Counted from the first letter of the stretch, positions 15,881 to 25,766 are shown. The stretch is 64,000 nucleotides of DNA from Actinocatenispora sp963815125 (GCA_963815125.1 CAWFFM010000002.1:1240001-1304000), one strand, 5' to 3'. The notes: generated by a model from the sequence alone, not told the origin. Numbers and translations: made by a program.

Positions 15881-17397
15881 CGTTTGTCCTTGCCGGTCGT
15901 TGGCGGAGATCCGGCCCTTCTGCCGGACCGCTGCCGTCGTGGATCCGTCCCCGATGATCCTGCCGCACGCCGCCGTGCCCGGTTCACTCCGGGCTTGCCT
16001 GTCGTGCCCCGGCGCACCGTCCTACGGGTGGATCCCGCCGTACCCGACCTCGGTTGGTGCCGGTCGGTGGGCAGCGGCGGCAACGGGGCCCAGAGTAGCC
16101 GGACCAGTCGGCTGGGTGCCCTGGCGTGCAGGGCCCGGGCCGCTTCAGGCTCCGCCCGGGCGAACGAGGCGAGCATGCCGATGGCGATCAGCGTCACGAC
16201 CAGCGCGGTGCCGCCGGCCGAGATGAACGGCAGGGGCACCCCGGTGATGGGCAGCAGGCCGACCACCGCACCGATGTTGATCACCGCCTGCCCGGCGATC
16301 CACAGCGTGCAGGCGGCCGCCACGGTACGTCGGTACGGGTCGTCGACCCGCCGGGCGATCCGCAGACCGGCGTAGGCGAGGACGGCGAACAGTACGAGCA
16401 CCACGGCACAACCGATGACACCCAGCTCCTCGCCGATGATGGCGAAGATGAAGTCGTTGTGCGCCTCGGGCAGCCAGCTCCACTTCTGCCGGCCCTGACC
16501 GAGCCCCACACCGAACCAGCCGCCGTCGGCGAGCGCGTACATCCCCTGCACCGACTGCCAGCAGGCCGTGGCCTGGATGCTCGCCCGGGTCTGGCATCCG
16601 GTGGACTTGGCCATCTGGGTGAACGCGACGATCCGTTCCAGCCGGTAGCTCTGATCGGCGATCAGTACCATCACCCCGGCCATCGCCGTGCCGAACAGGC
16701 CGGCGAAGACCCGGAAGCGCACCCCGGTGGCCCACAGCAGGCCGAGGAACACCAGCAGCAGACAGATCATGCTGCCCAGGTCGCTCTTGCCGATCAGCAG
16801 GAACAGCAGCCCGGTGATCGGGAACAACGGCATCGCCAACCGCTTCCACCGGGCTACCGACGGACCGCGCCGCACCAGCAGATCCGCGCCCCACCACACC
16901 AGGGCCAGCTTTGCCAGCTCGGCCGGCTGGAACTGCAACGGGCCCAGGGAGATCCAGTTGAGGTAGGTGCCGACCGGGCCGAAATGCCCGTTGGGGAACA
17001 GTGCGAGCACGATGGCGAACAGGAAACAGAGCGCCAGCAGCGGATAACCCAGGAAACGGTACGTTCGCACCGGCAGACGCTGGGCCACCCAGAAGGCCAC
17101 CACCCCCAGCCCCGCCCACAGACCCTGCTGCTGGACACCGGCGAAAACGCTGCCGGGCGAGCCCGCCGTCGGCACACTGGTCGCCGAGAAGACCATCACC
17201 AGACCGATCACCAGCAGCAGTCCTGCGCTGGCGATCAGCAGGTAGTACGAGGCGAGCGGTCGGGCGAGCAGGCCGCGCAGGGCCGCGAACGGCTCCCCGA
17301 CGACCCGGTTGAAGACCCCGCCGCCGGTGCTCTGCCAGCCGGGCGGTGCGCTGCGGTCCGCGCGTGCCGCAGGCGCATCGGTCGCCGTCGGAGCCAC
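15877..17397 (-). CDS. ftsW: FtsW septal peptidoglycan polymerase (SEDS family)
   Basis: About 506 residues from GTG 17397, chosen because GGGAG lies five bases upstream; GTG 17403 and an ATG-like start at 17472 are alternatives. About ten transmembrane segments are visible. SEDS signatures are present: LGPLQFQPAELAKLA, the KSDLGS stretch and the LPFISAGGT loop near the C-terminus. The extracellular loop before MYALADGGWFGVGLGQG is unusual: it contains two cysteines (STGCQTRASIQATACW) where most FtsW proteins have a DPWADPxGxGYQ-type segment. The last 95 residues are a basic disordered tail. Confidence 0.95.
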   Translation of the reverse strand: MAPTATDAPAARADRSAPPGWQSTGGGVFNRVVGEPFAALRGLLARPLASYYLLIASAGLLLVIGLVMVFSATSVPTAGSPGSVFAGVQQQGLWAGLGVVAFWVAQRLPVRTYRFLGYPLLALCFLFAIVLALFPNGHFGPVGTYLNWISLGPLQFQPAELAKLALVWWGADLLVRRGPSVARWKRLAMPLFPITGLLFLLIGKSDLGSMICLLLVFLGLLWATGVRFRVFAGLFGTAMAGVMVLIADQSYRLERIVAFTQMAKSTGCQTRASIQATACWQSVQGMYALADGGWFGVGLGQGRQKWSWLPEAHNDFIFAIIGEELGVIGCAVVLVLFAVLAYAGLRIARRVDDPYRRTVAAACTLWIAGQAVINIGAVVGLLPITGVPLPFISAGGTALVVTLIAIGMLASFARAEPEAARALHARAPSRLVRLLWAPLPPLPTDRHQPRSGTAGSTRRTVRRGTTGKPGVNRARRRAAGSSGTDPRRQRSGRRAGSPPTTGKDKR

Positions 17398-17417
17398 TGT
17401 CACTCCCGTCCATTGCC

Positions 17418-17487
17418 GCTGTCCGCCCCGCGGACAATTGCCGCTGCTGTCCGCCCCGCAGACCGGTGTCACCGCTGTCCGCTCCGC
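17418..17487. repeat. Three 14-mers at exact 28-bp spacing upstream of ftsW
   Basis: GCTGTCCGCCCCGC at 17418, again at 17446, and GCTGTCCGCTCCGC at 17474. They start exactly 28 bases apart, but the intervening 14 bases are not conserved. They lie in the gap between the murD stop (17529) and the preferred ftsW start. Confidence 0.7.
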
Positions 17488-17528
17488 GCTGGTGCCCCGG
17501 CGGACCGGTGGCGTCCAGACCGTGCGCG

Positions 17529-18980
17529 TCAGGTCTGCGGCAGAGCCCGTACCGCCGCGGCGAACAGGTCACCACGCTGGCCGTATCCGGTGAACATGTC
17601 GTACGACGCCGCCGCCGGCGCGAGCAGCACGGTGTCCCCCGGCCGCGCCATCGCAGCGGCCCGCGCCACCACGTCCGCCATCGCACCATCATCGGACCTG
17701 GCGACCTCGATCACCGGGATCTGCGGCGCGTGTCGGGAAAGTGCGGCCGCGATGAGCCCCCGGTCCGCACCGAGCAGTACCGCGCCGGTCAACCTGTCCG
17801 ACACCCGGGCCACGAGCTCGTCCGGATCGACGCCCTTGAGCTGGCCGCCGGCGACCCATACGACCCGCGGGTACGACGACAGGGAGGCCAGTGCGGCATG
17901 CGGATTGGTGGCCTTGCTGTCGTCCACGTACGCCACGTCAGCCACGGTCGCCACCGGTGCGTTGCGGTGCGGTTCCGGTACGTAGCCGGCCAGTCCGTCG
18001 GCCACCGCACGTGCCGGCACCCCGTACGAGCGCGCCAGCGCCGCCGCGGCCAACGCGTTCGCCACGTTGTGCGGTCCTGCGGGGCGTACCGACGCCACCG
18101 GGCACAGTTCGGTGGCCTGGGGGCCGAACGCGTGATCCACCAACATCCCGTCGGACACTCCCAGCTGACCCGGACCCGGCTCACCGAGGGTGAAGGAGAC
18201 CCGTCGGCCGGGTATCCCGGACAGCAGCTCGGCGACCACCGGATCGTCGGCGTTGCCGATGGCCGTACCGACGCCCACCATGCCGTCCCGTCCTCGCCCG
18301 GCAGAACGCCATACCGCCGTCTTGGCCTGCCGGTAGGCGTCCAGGGAACCGTGCCAGTCCAGATGGTCGGCGGCCAGGTTGAGGTATCCGCCGGCCTGCG
18401 GGGCCATCGTCGAGGACCAGTGCAGCTGATAGCTGGACAGTTCCACGGCCAGCACGTCGTAGGTGTCCACGGTACGGGCCGCCGCGATCAGGGGCTCGCC
18501 GATGTTGCCCACCGCCCGGGTACGTAGCCCCGCCGAGGCCAGGATCGCGGCCAGCATCGTCACCGTCGTGGTCTTGCCGTTCGTGCCGGTCAACGCCAGC
18601 CACGGCGGCGCGTCCGCCGGCCGGAGCCGCCAGGCCAGCTCCGGTTCGCAGTAGATCTCCAGGCCGGCGGCCTGCGCGGCACGTACCAACTGGTGGGTCG
18701 GTCCGAAGAACGGCGACACCACCAGATCGGTGACCTGGCGCAACAGCCAGGTGGGCGGCACCGGCGCCACCACGGTCTGGAAACCCTCCGCAGCAAGCTC
18801 GGCGATCCGCTCGTCGTCCACCGGATTGATCACGCTGACCGCGGCGCCGGCATCGGCCAACGCCCGGGCGCAGGCCAATCCGGTCACCCCGGTGCCGGCG
18901 ACCAGTACCGGGCGGTCCCGGTACCGGTCGGCGCGCAGCTCGGGAAGCTCGACACCGGGCGAGCCGGACCCGTTGATCAC
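17529..18980 (-). CDS. murD: UDP-MurNAc-L-Ala/Gly--D-glutamate ligase (MurD)
   Basis: 483 residues from GTG 18980, overlapping the mraY stop as GTGA. Adds D-glutamate to the stem peptide. It has the Rossmann-like N-terminal domain (VLVAGTGVTGLA), the ATP loop LTGTNGKTTTVTML, the VELSSYQL strand with the metal-binding region, and GPHNVANALAAAALA. The C-terminal domain contains VDDSKATNPHAALASL, with the conserved DSKATN motif. A 131-bp gap follows before ftsW. Confidence 0.97.
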   Translation of the reverse strand: MINGSGSPGVELPELRADRYRDRPVLVAGTGVTGLACARALADAGAAVSVINPVDDERIAELAAEGFQTVVAPVPPTWLLRQVTDLVVSPFFGPTHQLVRAAQAAGLEIYCEPELAWRLRPADAPPWLALTGTNGKTTTVTMLAAILASAGLRTRAVGNIGEPLIAAARTVDTYDVLAVELSSYQLHWSSTMAPQAGGYLNLAADHLDWHGSLDAYRQAKTAVWRSAGRGRDGMVGVGTAIGNADDPVVAELLSGIPGRRVSFTLGEPGPGQLGVSDGMLVDHAFGPQATELCPVASVRPAGPHNVANALAAAALARSYGVPARAVADGLAGYVPEPHRNAPVATVADVAYVDDSKATNPHAALASLSSYPRVVWVAGGQLKGVDPDELVARVSDRLTGAVLLGADRGLIAAALSRHAPQIPVIEVARSDDGAMADVVARAAAMARPGDTVLLAPAAASYDMFTGYGQRGDLFAAAVRALPQT

Positions 18981-20098
18981 AGGTTGCTGCCGATGGCGGA
19001 CGCAGTGAAGTCGGCATAGAACAACGCCAGACCGGCGGTGATGCCGATACCGGAGATGATCCAGAACCGAACGGTGATGTTGACCTCGCTCCAGCCCGCC
19101 AACTCGAAGTGGTGGTGGATGGGCGCCATCCGGAACACCCGTCGGCCGGTGGAACGGAACGACACGACCTGGATGATCAGCGACAGCGTCTCGATGACGA
19201 ACAAGGCGCCGAGAATGAACAGCAGCAGGATCGTCTTCGTCGAGATGGCCAGACCACCGATGAGTCCGCCCAGTCCCAACGCACCGGAGTCACCCATGAA
19301 GATCCGGGCCGGCGAGGCGTTCCACCACAGGAACCCGAACAGCGCACCGGCCGCCGCACCGGCGATCAGCGCGGCGTCCAGCGGATCGCGCACGTTGTAG
19401 CAGTAGTGGGTCAACTGGTGCGGGTCGGAGCACCAGTGCCGGTACTGCCAGAACGAGATGACCGTGTACGCCAGCAGCACCATCACCGAGGTGCCGGTGG
19501 CCAGGCCGTCCAGTCCGTCGGTCAGGTTGACCCCGTTGGAGGCGGCCAGGACGACGAAGACGAACAGCACGACGGCGCCTACCCGGGTGATGTCCAACCA
19601 CGGGATCTCCCGTACGAACGACACGTACTGGCTGCCGACCGTCGGATTGTGCACATTGCCCGGTCCGATGCTGTCGGGGTTGAAGAAGATCGCGATGACC
19701 CCGAAGATCGTTCCGACGATGGCCTGGCCGATCAGTTTGCCCCGTGCGCTGAGTCCGGCGCTGTTCTTCTTCCTGATCTTCAGGAAGTCGTCGATGAACC
19801 CGACCGCGCCCATGAACACGAACAGCCCGAGCAGCACGATCCCGGTGACGGTCGGCTTGTGCGGGCGTCCCTGCAGGGTCAGCAGGGTCAGGTGACCGAC
19901 CAGGTAGGCGATCACCGTGGCCAGGATGAACACGACACCACCCATGGTGGGCGTGCCCTTCTTCGCCAGGTGCGACTGCGGACCGATCTCCCGGATCGGC
20001 TGGTCCGCCTTGAGCCGGCTGAAGTAGCGGATCGCCAGCGGGGTGCCGAACAGGGTCAGGACGAACGCCACCAGGGGAGCGACGATGACCGATCTCAT
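18977..20098 (-). CDS. mraY: MraY phospho-MurNAc-pentapeptide translocase
   Basis: 373 residues from ATG 20098, overlapping the murF stop as ATGA. An integral membrane enzyme with about ten transmembrane segments that transfers phospho-MurNAc-pentapeptide to undecaprenyl phosphate to form lipid I. Diagnostic motifs: KKGTPTMGG, VGFIDDFLK (DD pair), NLTDGLDGLATG, FMGDSGALGLGG and the HHHFELAGWSE loop. The 4-bp overlaps on both sides put it in the middle of a coupled murF-mraY-murD unit. Confidence 0.98.
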   Translation of the reverse strand: MRSVIVAPLVAFVLTLFGTPLAIRYFSRLKADQPIREIGPQSHLAKKGTPTMGGVVFILATVIAYLVGHLTLLTLQGRPHKPTVTGIVLLGLFVFMGAVGFIDDFLKIRKKNSAGLSARGKLIGQAIVGTIFGVIAIFFNPDSIGPGNVHNPTVGSQYVSFVREIPWLDITRVGAVVLFVFVVLAASNGVNLTDGLDGLATGTSVMVLLAYTVISFWQYRHWCSDPHQLTHYCYNVRDPLDAALIAGAAAGALFGFLWWNASPARIFMGDSGALGLGGLIGGLAISTKTILLLFILGALFVIETLSLIIQVVSFRSTGRRVFRMAPIHHHFELAGWSEVNITVRFWIISGIGITAGLALFYADFTASAIGSNL

Positions 20099-21504
20099 GC
20101 CGTCACCTCCCCGACGGCCGCGGCCTCACGCAAGGCGTCGACGACCTGCCAGGTCCGGTACCGCGAGCCCTTCACCAGGACGACATCACCCGGTTCCAGC
20201 TCGTCGTTCAGCAGTGCCAGGGCCGCCTGCTGATCAGGTACCTGCACCGACTGTCCCTCCCACCCGATGTCCGCGGCGCGCGCTCGCGCACCGTCCTGAA
20301 TTCCGCCGGCCTCGGGCTCCACCACGACGATCCGGTCCACACCCAGATCCACCGCCAGCCCGCCGACCTGCTCATGCGCTGACTTCTCGAAATCACCCAG
20401 TTCGGCCATGTAGCCGAGGACCGCCCAGGTGCGACGGCCGGTACCGATCGTGCCCAATGCCCGTAGGGCCGCGCTCATCGACCCCAGGTTGGCGTTGTAC
20501 GAATCATCGATCACGGTCACCCCGTCGGGCCGGGTGAACACGTCCATCCGGCGCCCGGACACCGGTCGCAGCGCACCGAGCGCACCGGCCAGGTCAGCCA
20601 GTGGCATGCCCAGTTCCAGGGCGACGGCCGCCGCGGCCAGCGAGTTGCCGACCTGGTGCTCGCCGTGCAGACCGAGCTGCACCGCCACCTCGCCGGCCGG
20701 GGTGCACAGCGTGTAGCTCGGCCGGCTCTGCTCGTCGAGGAGCACATCGACGGCTCGGACCGTGGCATCGGCAGCAGTGCCGGTCAATACCACCCGGGCG
20801 GCGGTACGTGCCGCCATCGCCCGTACCCGCGGATCGTCGGCGTTGAGGATGGCCACACCTTCGGCCGGCAACGCCTCCACCAGTTCGCCCTTGGCCGTGG
20901 CGATCGCCTCGACGGAGCCGAACTCGCCGATGTGCGCGGCGCCCACGTTGAGTACCACCGCGATGCGGGGTGGCGCGATCTCGCACAGGTAGCGGATGTG
21001 CCCCACGCCCCGTGCCCCGTACTCCAGCACCAGGTTGCGGGTGCTCTTGTCGGCCTTCAACGCCGTGTACGGGTGGCCCATCTCGTTGTTCCAGGTACCG
21101 GCGGTCGCGACCGTGTCACCCAGCTGTGCGGCGAGCGCGGCGATCAGGTCCTTGGTGGAGGTCTTGCCGGACGAGCCGGTGATGCCCACCACGGTGACCT
21201 GCGGCAGCCGGCGTACCACCGCGCCGGCCAACCTGCCCAGCGCGGCCAGCGAGTCGCCCACCAGTACGGCCGGCGCCCCGACCGGCTCCTCGACCAGCGC
21301 GGCGACGGCACCGGCACGTACCGCGTCCGCGGCGAACCGGTGACCGTCGGCGCGTTCACCGCGCAGCGCCACGAACAGTCCGCCCGCGCCGACCTGACGG
21401 GAGTCGTACTCCACCGCACCGCTCACCACGGCATCCGGATCGGCGCCACCAACCAGTTGCCCACCGACCGCCTCGGCCACCTCGGCCAACCGCAGCGCGA
21501 TCAC
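20095..21504 (-). CDS. murF: MurF D-alanyl-D-alanine-adding ligase
   Basis: 469 residues from GTG 21504. Adds D-Ala-D-Ala to UDP-MurNAc-tripeptide. It has an N-terminal substrate domain (LFVALRGERADGHRFA), the ATP loop GITGSSGKTSTKDL, LEYGARGVGHI, and VIDDSYNANLGSM, which is the MurF-type NANP/NAN region, followed by VLGYMAELGDF. It follows murE by 43 bases. Confidence 0.97.
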   Translation of the reverse strand: MIALRLAEVAEAVGGQLVGGADPDAVVSGAVEYDSRQVGAGGLFVALRGERADGHRFAADAVRAGAVAALVEEPVGAPAVLVGDSLAALGRLAGAVVRRLPQVTVVGITGSSGKTSTKDLIAALAAQLGDTVATAGTWNNEMGHPYTALKADKSTRNLVLEYGARGVGHIRYLCEIAPPRIAVVLNVGAAHIGEFGSVEAIATAKGELVEALPAEGVAILNADDPRVRAMAARTAARVVLTGTAADATVRAVDVLLDEQSRPSYTLCTPAGEVAVQLGLHGEHQVGNSLAAAAVALELGMPLADLAGALGALRPVSGRRMDVFTRPDGVTVIDDSYNANLGSMSAALRALGTIGTGRRTWAVLGYMAELGDFEKSAHEQVGGLAVDLGVDRIVVVEPEAGGIQDGARARAADIGWEGQSVQVPDQQAALALLNDELEPGDVVLVKGSRYRTWQVVDALREAAAVGEVTA

Positions 21505-21547
21505 GACCGGCCCCCCTGCGGCACGGCACCGGCCGGCACCGGGCCGG

Positions 21548-23089
21548 TCACCTGTCTCCTCCGAACCGGTCGGTCAGCGCATCGCGCAACACGATCCGGT
21601 CGTCGAACGCAACCACTGTGCCCGCCACCTCCTGGCTGTGTTCATGTCCCCGCCCGAGTACCGCGACGATGTCGCCCGGGCGGCTGCGTGCCACTGCGGC
21701 GGCGATCGCATCCGCCCGACCACCGATCTCGCTCCACCGGGCACCTGGCACTCCCGCGGCACCCTCCGCCACCCCGGCGCGCACCTGCGCGGGGTCCTCG
21801 TACCGGGGGTTGTCGTCGGTGACGATGAGCTCATCGGCGCCCTGCGCCGCAGCCGCACCGATCAATGGCCGCTTCGAGCGGTCCCGGTCCCCACCGGACC
21901 CCACCACGCAGATCACCCGTCCCCCGTCGGGTTCGGCGGCCTCGCGCAGGGCGACCAGCGCAGCCTGCACGGCGCCCGGAGTATGCGCGAAGTCGACCAC
22001 GCCCACCACCGGCCCCGGCGCGTTGACCCGTTCCATCCGACCCGGCACCCCACCGCAGCCGGCCACCCCGTCCGCCGCGATCTTGGCATCGACACCGGCG
22101 GCATGCAGGATCGCGATGGCCAGCAACGCATTGGCGACGTTGTGCCGCCCCGGCATGGCCACCCCGGCGGACACCGACAGACCGTCCGGTCCGCTGATCT
22201 GGAACCGCTGTCCGTAGCCGTCCCGGTGGACCGACCCGGCCCGCCAGTCGGCGTCCGGCCGCCCGGCCACCGACACGGTGACCGTCCGGCCCGGACGGAC
22301 CAGGGTGCGACCGGACTCGTCGTCGAGGTTCACCACCTCGACCGCGCACCGGCCGTCGAACAGCAGCGCCTTGGCGGCGAAGTACGCCGACACGCTGCCG
22401 TGGAAGTCCAGATGGTCCACACCGAAGTTGGTGAACGCACCGACCGCGAACCGGGTACCGGTCACCCGACCCAGTTGCAGGGCATGGCTGGAGACCTCCA
22501 TCACGACGGAGTCGACACCGTTCTCCACCGCGACCGCGAACAGCGCCTGCAGTTCGGTGGCCTCCGGGGTCGTACGGACGCTGTCCAGCCGCTCGGTTCC
22601 CAGTCTGGTCTCGACCGTGCCGATCAGTCCGGTATGCCGGCCGGCCGCAGCCAGCCCGGCCTCCACCAGGTACGCCGTGGAGGTCTTGCCGTTGGTGCCG
22701 GTGATGCCCAGTACGGACAACCGCCGGGTGGCGTCGCCGTACACGGCTGCGGCGACCCGGCCCAGCTCGGCCCTCGGGTCGGCCACCACCAGCGCGGGCA
22801 GACCTGCCGCTGCCGCAGCCGACGCGCCGGCCCGGTCGGTGAGTACCGCACGGGCGCCCGCCTGCGCAGCGGCCGGGACGAACTCCGCGCCGTGGCGACG
22901 CGAGCCGGGCAGTGCGGCGTACAGGTCGCCGGCGCGTACCGCGTCGCTGGCATGGGTCACCCCGGTGACCACGGTCTCGGGCACACCGAGGTGCGGCGCG
23001 ACCGGCAGGTCCGGCTCGACGGCGAGCATGTCGGCGAGAGTCGCGAGCCGGGTCGCGGAAACGTTGCGTGGTCGCGGATAGCCAGGCAC
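21548..23089 (-). CDS. murE: MurE meso-diaminopimelate-adding ligase
   Basis: 513 residues from GTG 23089 (VPGYPRPRNVSATRLATLADML), chosen because it matches the family N-terminus; the ORF stays open for 38 more codons. Motifs: SDAVRAGDLYAALPGSRRHGAEF, the ATP loop GITGTNGKTSTAYL, RTTPEATELQ, MEVSSHALQLGRV, and the DNPR box in VTDDNPRYEDP. DNPR is the signature of meso-diaminopimelate selectivity, so a DAP-type wall is expected. It follows ftsI on the same strand. Confidence 0.96.
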   Translation of the reverse strand: MPGYPRPRNVSATRLATLADMLAVEPDLPVAPHLGVPETVVTGVTHASDAVRAGDLYAALPGSRRHGAEFVPAAAQAGARAVLTDRAGASAAAAAGLPALVVADPRAELGRVAAAVYGDATRRLSVLGITGTNGKTSTAYLVEAGLAAAGRHTGLIGTVETRLGTERLDSVRTTPEATELQALFAVAVENGVDSVVMEVSSHALQLGRVTGTRFAVGAFTNFGVDHLDFHGSVSAYFAAKALLFDGRCAVEVVNLDDESGRTLVRPGRTVTVSVAGRPDADWRAGSVHRDGYGQRFQISGPDGLSVSAGVAMPGRHNVANALLAIAILHAAGVDAKIAADGVAGCGGVPGRMERVNAPGPVVGVVDFAHTPGAVQAALVALREAAEPDGGRVICVVGSGGDRDRSKRPLIGAAAAQGADELIVTDDNPRYEDPAQVRAGVAEGAAGVPGARWSEIGGRADAIAAAVARSRPGDIVAVLGRGHEHSQEVAGTVVAFDDRIVLRDALTDRFGGDR

Positions 23090-23273
23090 GGGCCATGACC
23101 CTACCCGGGCATGCTCACCCTCATCGCGTGGGTACACACGATCCGGGACCGGTTTCCGACGGTATGCAGCTGGATCATGCCGTACCGTACTGATAGCGGC
23201 CACCCGTCCCCCTCAGACCGCTCCCGCCCGGTCCCGGCGCCGACCCGCAGAGCGGGAGCGGATGTCGCAGACG

Positions 23274-25766
23274 CTACCGGTACACCCGGAACTTCGGTGC
23301 CTTCGTGTCGCTCGGCGGCACCTTCTGGTGTCCGAGGGTGAAACTCATCAGCTGCTGGAAGACCGGACCCATGTTGGCGCCCTCGCCATAGCTGGCGGTG
23401 TGCGCGAAGACCGCCACCACGTAGCGCGGATTTTCCGCGGGCGCCATGCCGATGAAGGACTCGATGTTGCCCTGCTGCAGCTTGCCGTGGACGTAACGCT
23501 GGCCGGTACCGGTCTTGGCGGCGATCTGGTAGCCGGTCACCGCGCCGCTGGTGCCGGTCGCACCGTCCACTGTGGTGACCGCCACCATCGCCCTACGTTC
23601 CGCCGCGGCGACCGCCGGCGACAGCACGCGGTGCCGTGACGTCTGATGTCCACTGCGGTGACCGTCCGGACTCACCGTGTCGTCGAGCAGATGCGGTTGC
23701 ACGTACTCGCCGTCGTTGGCGATCGCCCCGTACGCGGCGGCCAACTGGATCGGGGTGACCGCGACGCCCAGGCCGATCGGGATCGAACCGAAGTCCGCAC
23801 CATGCCAGTCCTTCGCCGGGCGGAGAATGCCGTCCGCCTCCCCCGGCATGCCTTCACCGGTGGGTCGACCCAGCCCGAACCTGCGCTGGTAGTCGTAGAG
23901 CTTGCCGGCCCCGACCTTGTCGGCCACCGCGATGGTGCCCACGTTGGAGGAGTACGCGAACAGCCCGGGCAGGGTGATCTTGACCTTGCCATGCCAGTGG
24001 GTGTCCTGGTAGGTGGTGTCGCCCTTGGTCACGGTCGAGTTGATCGGGATCGCCGAGTCAGGTCGGATCACGCCCTCCTGCAACCCGGCCGCCACCGTGA
24101 TGGCCTTGTGCACCGAGCCGGGCTCCACCACCGTCTGGCTTGCATAGTCGGTACGTTGCGCCTGGGTGGAACCGGCCGGATCGGCCGCGTCGTAGGTCGG
24201 ATAGCTGGCCTGGGCGAGCACGTCACCGGTACGCACGTCGAGCACCACCGCAGCGCCCATGTCGGAATGGGCCTCGTGCAGCTTCTGATAGAGCGCGCGC
24301 TGAGCCTCGTACTGGATGTCCCGGTCCAGGGTCAGCCGCACGGAGCCACCAGGCCGGGCCTTCTGCTCCCGATGGAAGCCGTCCGGGATCTCCTGGCCGT
24401 CGCGTCCGGTCTCGAACTCCCGCTCGCCGTCCACGCCGCGCAGCAGCGAGTCGTAGCTGGCTTCCATACCGGTCAGGCCGCTCAGGTCGTAGCCGGTGAA
24501 ACCGACGATGTTGGCCGCCAGGTCGTGCCCGGGTACATCACGTTTCTCGTCGGTGCGTACCCCGATCCCGGGAATGTCGAGTGCTGCGATCCGGTCACCG
24601 GTCGGAATGTCCACTCCCCGGGCCAGGTACACGAACTGCAGTTGGCCGCCGTCCTTGAGCTTCTGCCGGCTCATCGCCGCCGCCAGGCGGGACCGGGGCA
24701 CACCGAGCAGCGGTGACAACTGACCGGCCACCTTGGCGCGGTCGGTGATCATGGTGGGGTCGGCGAAGACGTACCGTGCCTCGACGCTGTGCGCGAGCAC
24801 CGCGCCGTTGCGGTCCAGGATCGACCCACGCGACGCCGGCAGCGGCACGGTGATCAACCGCTGGTTCAGCGCCTTCGCCGCATAGGCGTGCGCGTCGGTC
24901 AACTGCAGCTGCACCAGGCGGCCGGCGATCGCCGTGAACAGCACCAGGACCACGACCGTGCCCAGCCTCAGGCGACGCCCCGGGCTACCGAGACCGGCCA
25001 GCGCGCGGGAACCCGGACGGCCCCGATGCAGGGTGTCGTGTCCACTGCCCGGCCAGCGGATGCCGAGGCGACGAGGTGAACGCCGTGGCATGGCGGTCCG
25101 GGCGGCACGCGAGGACTCGCCGCGCTGCCGGAGCCGGGTCTGCTCGGCCCGCCGGCCGTGCCTGGTGCTCGAGCTTCCTGCCGCGCTGCGGGCTGCGGCC
25201 GGAGCGGTGTCGCTGCGGCGCTTCGCCGGCGGGTCGGTACGGTCGCGGCGCGCCCGGTCGGCGCTGCCCTGCCGCGCTGCGCCGCGCGCGGCCGGTGGCA
25301 CCACACGCAGGTCCGGGCTCGGCCGCGGGGACCGCGGCTGACGTGGGCGCTGCGTACGGTTCTGCCGGTCGACCCGCGGTACGGTGCCGCGCCTGCCGTG
25401 CTGACCGGCGTCGGAGGATCCTGCCCGGTCAGCACGACGGGACCGCTCATCGCCGCGGACACCCGATGGCCCGTCGTGCGGCTCCTCCCGCCGGGGGCGC
25501 TGCCGCGCCTCCTGCGGACCGCCGTGCCGCTCGCCGCGCTCTGGCGTACCGTCGCGTTGCGCGCGGCGTGCCTCGTCGGCCCGACGACCGGCCTCGGCCG
25601 GATCCGCGGCTTCCCGTACGGTCCGGCCACGCGGTCGGTACCGCCGGGCGTCGGAGAGACCACCCGCTCCGGTACTGCGCCGCAGCGGGACCACCACCCG
25701 GTCGTGATCCGCGTCGCCGCGACTGCGCCGCGGATCCGGCCCCGGTGTACGTGGCGTCGGCATCAT
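23274..25766 (-). CDS. ftsI: FtsI (class B penicillin-binding protein) with long basic N-terminus
   Basis: 830 residues from the tandem ATG at 25766/25763, with AAGGGA upstream. A single transmembrane segment is at about 268-285. Then come the dimerisation domain (RGSILDRNGAVLA) and the transpeptidase domain, with SVHK (active serine 551, lysine 554), SSN (606-608) and KTG (751-753). It cross-links septal peptidoglycan with FtsW. The cytoplasmic N-terminus is about 265 residues, extremely rich in Arg, Pro, Asp and Gly, much longer than in most FtsI. It is in frame with no obvious internal start, but no independent evidence shows it is all translated. Confidence 0.95.
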   Translation of the reverse strand: MMPTPRTPGPDPRRSRGDADHDRVVVPLRRSTGAGGLSDARRYRPRGRTVREAADPAEAGRRADEARRAQRDGTPERGERHGGPQEARQRPRREEPHDGPSGVRGDERSRRADRAGSSDAGQHGRRGTVPRVDRQNRTQRPRQPRSPRPSPDLRVVPPAARGAARQGSADRARRDRTDPPAKRRSDTAPAAARSAAGSSSTRHGRRAEQTRLRQRGESSRAARTAMPRRSPRRLGIRWPGSGHDTLHRGRPGSRALAGLGSPGRRLRLGTVVVLVLFTAIAGRLVQLQLTDAHAYAAKALNQRLITVPLPASRGSILDRNGAVLAHSVEARYVFADPTMITDRAKVAGQLSPLLGVPRSRLAAAMSRQKLKDGGQLQFVYLARGVDIPTGDRIAALDIPGIGVRTDEKRDVPGHDLAANIVGFTGYDLSGLTGMEASYDSLLRGVDGEREFETGRDGQEIPDGFHREQKARPGGSVRLTLDRDIQYEAQRALYQKLHEAHSDMGAAVVLDVRTGDVLAQASYPTYDAADPAGSTQAQRTDYASQTVVEPGSVHKAITVAAGLQEGVIRPDSAIPINSTVTKGDTTYQDTHWHGKVKITLPGLFAYSSNVGTIAVADKVGAGKLYDYQRRFGLGRPTGEGMPGEADGILRPAKDWHGADFGSIPIGLGVAVTPIQLAAAYGAIANDGEYVQPHLLDDTVSPDGHRSGHQTSRHRVLSPAVAAAERRAMVAVTTVDGATGTSGAVTGYQIAAKTGTGQRYVHGKLQQGNIESFIGMAPAENPRYVVAVFAHTASYGEGANMGPVFQQLMSFTLGHQKVPPSDTKAPKFRVYR

